11,783 bases of DNA from positions 49,390-61,172 of the forward strand of contig MU631724.1 of the NCBI GenBank assembly GCA_026770615.1, in the 5' to 3' direction. Origin of the DNA: Pavlovales sp. CCMP2436. Its lineage: Eukaryota > Haptophyta > Pavlovophyceae > Pavlovales. Under the pieces are notes generated by a model that was given only the letters and a program-made list of their open reading frames with translations, did no database searches and was not told where the DNA came from. This document shows positions 7,641 to 11,783 of this stretch, piece after piece (within the stretch, counting starts at the first letter, position 1; each line of letters starts with the position of its first letter). The position numbers were made by a program, and so were the translations under genes.

Positions 7641-7791
7641 CGGTCTTTATTTCCTGCTTATTATCCTTGGGTCAGACTGTCAACTGTTGCTTCAAATTGT
7701 GTCTTGCCTTCATCAATCATCGATGGAGATTACGCATATATTCCTTTCTCCGTTGCCGGTTGGGCGCGACTCCGACGTGATAACTGATCAG
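7641..7791 (+). repeat. dispersed repeat F, copy 2
   Basis: It aligns with the reverse complement of 3418-3541. The frame in which the two copies match stays open through it and gives LYFLLIILGSDC and EITHIFLSPL. It lies downstream of the ferredoxin-like gene on the minus strand. An AATAAA on the minus strand (7646-7651) falls inside it, 240 bp past that gene's stop, too far to claim as its polyadenylation signal. Confidence 0.65.
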
Positions 7792-7890
7792 CTCAAAGAA
7801 ATTAGAATCTCGTGCCCGCGTGTACGGCCCAGCGTTCATGGCTCGATCGGGGGAGAGGGTTCGAATGCCTTGGCACCGCTAATTGCTCAG

Positions 7891-8259
7891 CTAGGGGACG
7901 GTCACCTGGACCACCGCGGCTTTCGGCACCTTGCCGATGCATGTGCGCATGTTCTTGCCGTTCACCTTGACCTCGCAGATACCGCACTTGCCCTCCTTGC
8001 AGTCAAAGCGCACGCGCACGCCCGCCTTAGACGCCGCGGCCGCGAGCGGCGAGCCGGCCTCCACACTGACAGTCTTTTTGCCGTTGAAGACGACACTGAC
8101 CGGGCCTGTCACCTCCTTGCTGCCCATACCGAACAGCATGGTCACCCCGGACGAGCGCGCAGAGACGGCTCTGCGCGACGCGAGCGGCGCGGCCGGCGCG
8201 AAGGCGAGCGCCTGGCACAAGCATAGCGCCAGCAGGAGCGCATGCAAAAGCGTCCGCAT
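7891..8259 (-). CDS. plastid-targeted 2Fe-2S ferredoxin-like protein
   Basis: A small iron-sulfur electron carrier, 122 residues, probably in the plastid stroma. Residues 1-19 form a hydrophobic signal peptide (LLHALLLALCLCQALA) followed by FAP, the phenylalanine-led motif that directs import into red-lineage secondary plastids. A basic, Ser/Ala-rich transit segment runs to about residue 40. The mature part has the beta-grasp start (VSVVFNGKKTVSVEAGSPL) and cluster cysteines at 87, 92, 95 and 107: C-x4-C-x2-C-x11-C. Photosynthetic ferredoxins have about 29 residues before the last cysteine, so this is not the PetF type. The short spacing is as in SdhB-type domains and the plant ferredoxin-like side family, so the redox partner is unknown. 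The ATG at 8259 has A at -3 and begins the signal peptide. The frame is open further upstream but without an ATG or conserved sequence. Single exon. Confidence 0.9.
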   Translation of the reverse strand: MRTLLHALLLALCLCQALAFAPAAPLASRRAVSARSSGVTMLFGMGSKEVTGPVSVVFNGKKTVSVEAGSPLAAAASKAGVRVRFDCKEGKCGICEVKVNGKNMRTCIGKVPKAAVVQVTVP

Positions 8260-9077
8260 GGTGCTTCGCGCCGTCTTCACGTGAACGTGGAAGATTCGCG
8301 ACGTCACGATGTCCGATTTATCGCAGGCCCCGGGGGCCCAGTGGGCCCAGTATTTTCGTTTGTGCCGCGGGTGTGAGGCGGGCACCGGGCAATCCAACAC
8401 GTGAGTTCGAAGCACCGTGCTCATGAAGTCTCCTTTGCAGGGCTTGGGGCCCAAGGTCCAAGCGGTCTGTTGCTGCAAGTCTATGCTGCATTGGGATTCT
8501 ATCGCTTGGGCCTCTGATGCCACCGCCCGGCTGCATCTTATATGGCTGCACCTCTGATCTGCTGCACGTCCATGTCAATGCGTGCGACTTGCTGAGGTAT
8601 CGACGCACCGCACCCGGTTGCCGCAAGTGCGGGGGACTTGGGGCGGAGCCCTCAGAAAGAAAGAAAACCCCAATAAACCGCCGCAGCGTGGAAGCCCCAA
8701 GAAACACAATGACAAATATGTTATGATTCATGTTATGATGCCCCTTCTACCGCCGGGAGCGCAGTCTCTGCGTCCAGGAGGCCCCGGGTGTCAGCGTCTG
8801 AGCGTCACTCTGTTGAGCTTTAGCGTCAACTTGCGGTGGTACCAAAGCGCCGACAGAGCTCCAAGCAGGCGATTTCGTTTGGGTTTTCTTGAAGATCCGA
8901 GTTTCATGTCCAGTAGTCTCGTCAGTTTGCGCCAGGACGCCCATCTTGTGCGGCCTTGCCCCAGCTCGTCTAAGTGGTTCGAGACGCCAATGCCGACTGC
9001 TTGCCCGTCAATTGGTTGAATTTGAAGCCGACGTTGTGGAGGCTCGCGAGTTAGTAGGTCGTGTGAGAGCAGCGGTC
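8260..9077. other. region upstream of the ferredoxin-like gene; weak coding hint near its right end
   Basis: The part next to 8260 should hold the promoter and 5' UTR. It shows a doubled GGGCCCAGT (8333-8350), a palindromic CTTGGGGCCCAAG near 8443, CTTGGGGC facing GCCCCAAG around 8637-8700, and a repeated TGTTATGAT near 8711-8738. A motif close to GCAAGTGGGGGAC (also near 564 and in both D elements) occurs near 8623. From about 8950 to 9075 a plus frame reads as a charged helix (QLVEFEADVVEARELVGRVRAAV) and is cut by transposon copy C. It lacks an ATG and may be an exon fragment or chance. Confidence 0.35.
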
Positions 9078-9465
9078 GGGTCGAAATCCGAATTAGAGTC
9101 CGGGGAAAAATTGCGAAAAAGTCCGGTGAAAATCCTGCGAGTAACTCACGAACCGGAGGTGGTACGGAAAATTTCATTGCAGATTCGTGAATGGGGCGGC
9201 TTTTCCGCACCACTTCGGGAAGCCCGACTTTCCTTCCGCTTCCGAACGCTGAAAATCGGAAACGTTAGTTACCATTAGTATGTTGTCGACCCCAGAGGCA
9301 CATGAGAGGCACACGAGGTGGGCTCCGACAGTCGGGGAGTGCTCTATTCGACATTAGCTATCGACACTTAGCGCGCAGGGGGGAGCTGTCTACTTCTTCG
9401 ACCCGGCCACCACTTTTCCCACTCCCCAATGCCGGGAATCGCGCCACTAATTCGGATTTCGACCC
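9078..9465 (+). mobile_element. transposon of family M, copy C (388 bp)
   Basis: It begins GGGTCGAAATCCGAATTAG and ends CTAATTCGGATTTCGACCC, the cleanest pair of inverted ends of the four copies. Flanking tetramers are GGTC and GATC. The internal stem is GTGGTACGGAAAA (9159-9171) with TTTTCCGCACCAC (9201-9213), 12 of 13 paired, around one copy of GCAGATTCGTGAATGGGGC. It lacks the extra inverted duplication of the core seen in copies A and B-outer and is therefore shorter. No transposase. Confidence 0.88.
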
Positions 9466-9489
9466 GATCGACCGTTGCGTCGCGGGGTG

Positions 9490-9572
9490 TTGACCGATGA
9501 TGTGTGATAAACATGCGAGAGAGTCTCGACATGCTCATGAGGATCACATGTCCCGCTCAGCATAATTTCCGA
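9490..9572 (+). repeat. dispersed repeat E, copy 2
   Basis: It aligns with 4292-4371 through TGACCG, GTCTCGACAT, ATCACATGTCCCGC and a trailing TAATT. Identity unknown. Confidence 0.6.
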
Positions 9573-9864
9573 ATCTTATTCTTCATAAAGTTAGTTTAAA
9601 TTCAATTTAAAATATATTTCAGTTCAGACTTCAGTTAATTAGTTAGTTAGTTACTGCAACTACTCTGAAGTATGTATCAATAAATAAATCCTGCCGGCAG
9701 GGGGTTTGCTAAGCACCGGCGCGGCGGCTGGCTACAGCAGTGAATCGCGTGACTGCTGTTAGAGGCTAGACCCTAGCATGGCAGGCGGGCCCAGCTGGCC
9801 TTGAAGTTGGCGGGCTAAACCCCGTCAAGCCCAGAATCTGACCTCCACCGCGCGCTGCACGGTC
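9573..9864. other. spacer downstream of the cupin gene
   Basis: AT-rich to about 9690, with a four-unit TTAG run (9637-9652) and AATAAATAAA on the plus strand near 9679. It is then GC-rich up to the cupin stop. It should include the cupin 3' UTR; no AATAAA is seen on the minus strand. Confidence 0.5.
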
Positions 9865-10314
9865 TTAATCGTAGAGGTAATAGTGCTTCCTCACCTCCTC
9901 GATGACGTGCCAGTAGCAGCGGAATTCGTCCGGGAATGTGACGAAATCTCCCGGCTGGACGAGCACGGGCACCCCCGTCTCCTCAGGGATAATTTCCATC
10001 TTGCCTGCGATGATGTGCGACAGCTCGTTTCCCGAGTAGACCTTGAGTAGGCTTCGCTCTCCCACCATATACTTCACGCTCCCGCGGGTGGACCACGTCG
10101 GCCAGTTGTCCACCCCAAGGTCCTTCATCTGCTCCGGGGTCGCCTTTTCCACGGTGAAAACGGAGGTGAACCCATCGGGACGGTGGATGGGCCGCGGGCC
10201 GACCATTCCGGACGCGCTGCGCCGCAGCAGCGAGTGGCGAGCGACTGCCGGCTGCATCTGCGGCTGGAAGCCGGCCGCGGCGGCGAGCCCGATGAGCGCG
10301 AGCACGAACTTCAT
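9865..10314 (-). CDS. plastid-targeted small cupin (Cupin_3 / DUF861 type)
   Basis: A 149-residue protein. Residues 1-15 are a signal peptide (KFVLALIGLAAAAG) followed by FQP, then an Arg/Ser-rich stretch (RHSLLRRSAS) typical of a plastid transit peptide; the mature start is near residue 40. The rest is one compact cupin barrel as in plant and algal RmlC-like cupins of the DUF861 group: WSTRGS (74-79), GNELSHIIAGKMEI (95-108), a turn with PGDFVTFPDEF (121-131), W135 and the closing VRKHYYLYD. The family's catalytic role is mostly unknown; relatives occur in ethanolamine and ureidoglycine metabolism, which cannot be assigned here. Of the usual metal-binding positions only E97 and H100 are obvious. 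Single exon; the ATG at 10314 begins the signal peptide. It is divergent from the frame at 10428, with 113 bp between. Confidence 0.88.
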   Translation of the reverse strand: MKFVLALIGLAAAAGFQPQMQPAVARHSLLRRSASGMVGPRPIHRPDGFTSVFTVEKATPEQMKDLGVDNWPTWSTRGSVKYMVGERSLLKVYSGNELSHIIAGKMEIIPEETGVPVLVQPGDFVTFPDEFRCYWHVIEEVRKHYYLYD

Positions 10315-10427
10315 CGCACGATCCAGGATGGCCGCCAGGATCGGAAAAAAATTAAAAAATGAATTCGGATTGAGCGAGGCCTGCTGAGGTAACCGCAGTC
10401 AGCCCCTGCGGCTGCTGCGCGCTCGTC
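10315..10427. promoter_or_regulatory. 113-bp intergenic space between divergent frames
   Basis: It separates the cupin ATG (minus) from the first ATG of the 10428 frame (plus). It contains an A-rich stretch (GGAAAAAAATTAAAAAATG, about 10342-10360) and a GC-rich right half with CAGCCCCTGCGGCTGCTG. It must hold at least the cupin promoter or 5' UTR. No defined box is recognised. Confidence 0.4.
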
Positions 10428-11018
10428 ATGTCCTTGACCCTAGCATATTTCGTTGCTCCGAATAGCTGTTCAGCAACTAATTACTGTTACGGCGCTGCCC
10501 AGGATATGTGGCACCGGGGGTACAGTACGTGGAACACCTCGTTTTTTTTTTGCGCTCGAGTTTTTCGTTTTTTCGTGTGTTTTTTTGCGTTACGGTTATG
10601 CGCGCCCGCCGCCTACGGCTTCATTAACGACGCCGACGCCGATTCGTGTTGCCGCGCAGACGACGACGTCGACAACAGCCTTGACACCAACAATCGGCCC
10701 GTCGGCGGCCAACGTTGCTACAGACTGCTCAGCCAGACCGTTCAGACCGTTCTGGGCGCCATCATTGGTACCCTCCTCGGGCTGTGCCTCCTCTGCGGCG
10801 TGAGCGCCGTCCTCCTCTACCGCAAGCGCAAGGACGCGGCCTTCCGCGAGACCCTCTCCAAGGCCCTCGCTGCCAACGTGGGCGGCGCTGTCACCGTCGT
10901 GATCGCGCCGCCGCCGGCGCAGGCGGAGCTCCCGGCCGGCCCGATTCCGATTCGGCGGCGAAGCACCGATTGGCAGTGGATGCCAATGTCTCACCGAAAC
11001 AGCCATCTGTTCGTTTGA
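10428..11018 (+). CDS. putative single-span membrane protein, unrecognised
   Basis: An open frame of 196 codons, no family recognised. Two hydrophobic segments stand out. Residues 37-63 are Phe-rich and could be a signal peptide or anchor. Residues 105-131 (TVLGAIIGTLLGLCLLCGVSA) form a convincing membrane span, with small-residue GxxxG spacing, stopped by YRKRKD. Between them lies an acidic segment (DADADSCCRADDDVD). After the span come an amphipathic stretch, a Pro/Ala linker and a basic RRRST. This suggests a type I protein with an extracytoplasmic acidic face. The GC-rich part from about 10600 looks coding. The N-terminal half is doubtful because it crosses dispersed repeat G (10472-10551) and its T-run, so the true start may be the ATG at 10506 or an unseen exon. 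Confidence 0.45.
   Translation: MSLTLAYFVAPNSCSATNYCYGAAQDMWHRGYSTWNTSFFFCARVFRFFVCFFALRLCAPAAYGFINDADADSCCRADDDVDNSLDTNNRPVGGQRCYRLLSQTVQTVLGAIIGTLLGLCLLCGVSAVLLYRKRKDAAFRETLSKALAANVGGAVTVVIAPPPAQAELPAGPIPIRRRSTDWQWMPMSHRNSHLFV
10472..10551 (+). repeat. dispersed repeat ending in a T-run, copy 2 (repeat G)
   Basis: It matches 303-368 through AGCAA, GTTACGGCGCTGCCCA, ACCTCG and a ten-T run. It overlaps the N-terminal part of the frame beginning at 10428 and so weakens that start. Confidence 0.5.
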
Positions 11019-11306
11019 GAGTTTCTTTGAGAATAATATATTGGGTCGTGCGCCCATTATGTGGATCGTTGTTGAGAAAATGCGCTTTTTTCGAAACCTT
11101 TTTAAAGTTGGGCATATTTTCGATTCGAGGTGATCCAAGGATACTGTGCGCGCGATTTTGACGTTTTTGGCAATGGGGCGGCGCCCCATTGCCAGAACTG
11201 CTAAGACCGCGCGCGAAGTATCTTTGGTTCAGGAGATACAGCAATCGACTTTCTGTATCAAATTAATTAATTTCGCCTTTTCGAGATAATTTCGCGGCTC
11301 ATCGCA
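11019..11306. other. spacer between two plus-strand frames
   Basis: AT-rich except for the 83-bp foldback at 11140-11222. It should hold the 3' end of the 10428 transcript and the promoter of the 11307 frame. GAATAATATATTG at 11030 is AT-rich but is not a standard polyadenylation signal. Confidence 0.4.
11140..11222. repeat. 83-bp foldback element
   Basis: The arms GATACT...GCGCGCG...GGCAATGGGGC and their inverse ending AGTATC pair at about three quarters of 40 positions. The centre is a perfect 11-bp stem (11169-11179 with 11183-11193) and a 3-base loop. The centre AATGGGGCGGCGCCCCATT is identical to the heart of transposon copy B-outer (near 6861-6881), although the flanks differ. Confidence 0.75.
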
Positions 11307-11783
11307 ATGGCCCCGTCGAGAGGAAAGGGGGTCTCGGGCGAAGTCGACAGCGTGTCGTACACCTATTACCCAAAGCGCAAATCGGGCTTCCTCTCGATCC
11401 CTGACGGCATTCTCTCTGGCTCCGCCCGACTCCACAACTTTAGGGTCAAAGATGAGGTTCGCGGCGACATCGTGGCTGCCGTACGCGCACAGCTCGCTGT
11501 CCTACAATCCCGAGCTGAGGAGTCCCCTGATCAGGCCAGTCCGACCGACGCGCTACTGAGCACCTCGGCCGTCGCTGAGCGTCCTCAGCGTCGTCGGATG
11601 CTGCTCGATCAGCTTGATCCGGGCAAGGGGTGGAGCGCGTTCGAGCTCGGGCGCGTCGGGCAGCGGCACTACGCGGGCACGGCACCGTCGGCACGCGACT
11701 TCTCGAACGTCAACCTCGAGGAGCTCAAGGAGCTCGAAGCTATTCTCGTACGCGTCGTGGACTACCAGGCGAGTCTCCAAGCT
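11307..11783 (+). CDS. unrecognised protein, 5' part only (runs off the right edge)
   Basis: 159 codons are open from ATG to the window end with no stop; the previous in-frame stop is TAA at 11268-11270. Codon use is GC-rich (third positions mostly G or C), like the sure genes and unlike the spacer before it, which supports coding. The protein begins MAPSRGKGVSGEVDS, has a basic patch (PKRKSG, 22-27; RPQRRR, about 94-99) and ends in a charged helix-like stretch (NVNLEELKELEAILVRVVDY). There is no signal peptide, so a cytosolic or nuclear location is more likely. I recognise no domain. Introns cannot be excluded. Confidence 0.65.
   Translation, partial: MAPSRGKGVSGEVDSVSYTYYPKRKSGFLSIPDGILSGSARLHNFRVKDEVRGDIVAAVRAQLAVLQSRAEESPDQASPTDALLSTSAVAERPQRRRMLLDQLDPGKGWSAFELGRVGQRHYAGTAPSARDFSNVNLEELKELEAILVRVVDYQASLQA

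Noticed and set aside
8318..8731. 137-codon minus frame and overlapping plus frames upstream of the ferredoxin-like gene
   Set aside because: Mixed composition, no recognisable domain, and it overlaps the 5' region of a sure gene in another frame.
5222..9465. CRISPR-like array from the repeated TIR sequences
   Set aside because: The repeats are in both orientations, irregularly spaced and part of full transposon copies; no array spacing and no cas genes.

Overview
The window reads as nuclear DNA of a eukaryotic alga carrying a red-lineage secondary plastid (stramenopile or haptophyte type). Two of its proteins start with a signal peptide whose cleavage zone places a phenylalanine at the start of the plastid transit peptide (ALA-FAP and AAAAG-FQP). 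A third gene is a eukaryotic nitrate transporter of the NRT2 family with a spliceosomal intron. GC-rich genes are separated by AT-rich DNA crowded with non-autonomous transposons. I cannot assign a genus from sequence alone; the base composition, gene types and intron style would suit a pelagophyte or a haptophyte.

Layout from left to right. Positions 1-210 are GC-rich and hold a gene-end-like minus-strand reading frame, with a 58-bp sequence beside it that recurs inverted at 5116. An AT-rich spacer follows, then the complete two-exon NRT2 gene on the minus strand (939-2565), with a large foldback sequence just upstream of it. From 2800 to 4430 there are repeats, homopolymer runs and hairpins and no convincing gene. 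From 4431 to 6239 lie two tandem copies of one inverted-repeat element. The first copy has been invaded by an 82-bp insertion, a GC-rich island and a second transposon; the second copy preserves both empty target sites. From 6741 to 7587 lies a member of that second transposon family with another member nested inside it in reverse. A plastid 2Fe-2S ferredoxin-like gene (7891-8259, minus) follows, then a third simple copy of the family (9078-9465), then a plastid-targeted cupin gene (9865-10314, minus). The cupin gene is divergent from a possible one-membrane-span protein (10428-11018, plus). A small foldback comes next, and a reading frame that runs off the right edge (11307 onward, plus).

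The recognised genes fit a photosynthetic nitrate-using cell: nitrate import at the plasma membrane, plastid electron transfer, and a small plastid cupin. They are independent transcription units, not an operon. The most informative part of the window is the transposon stratigraphy: nested insertions, empty sites, small target duplications, and an internal stem that differs in sequence between copies but stays paired.
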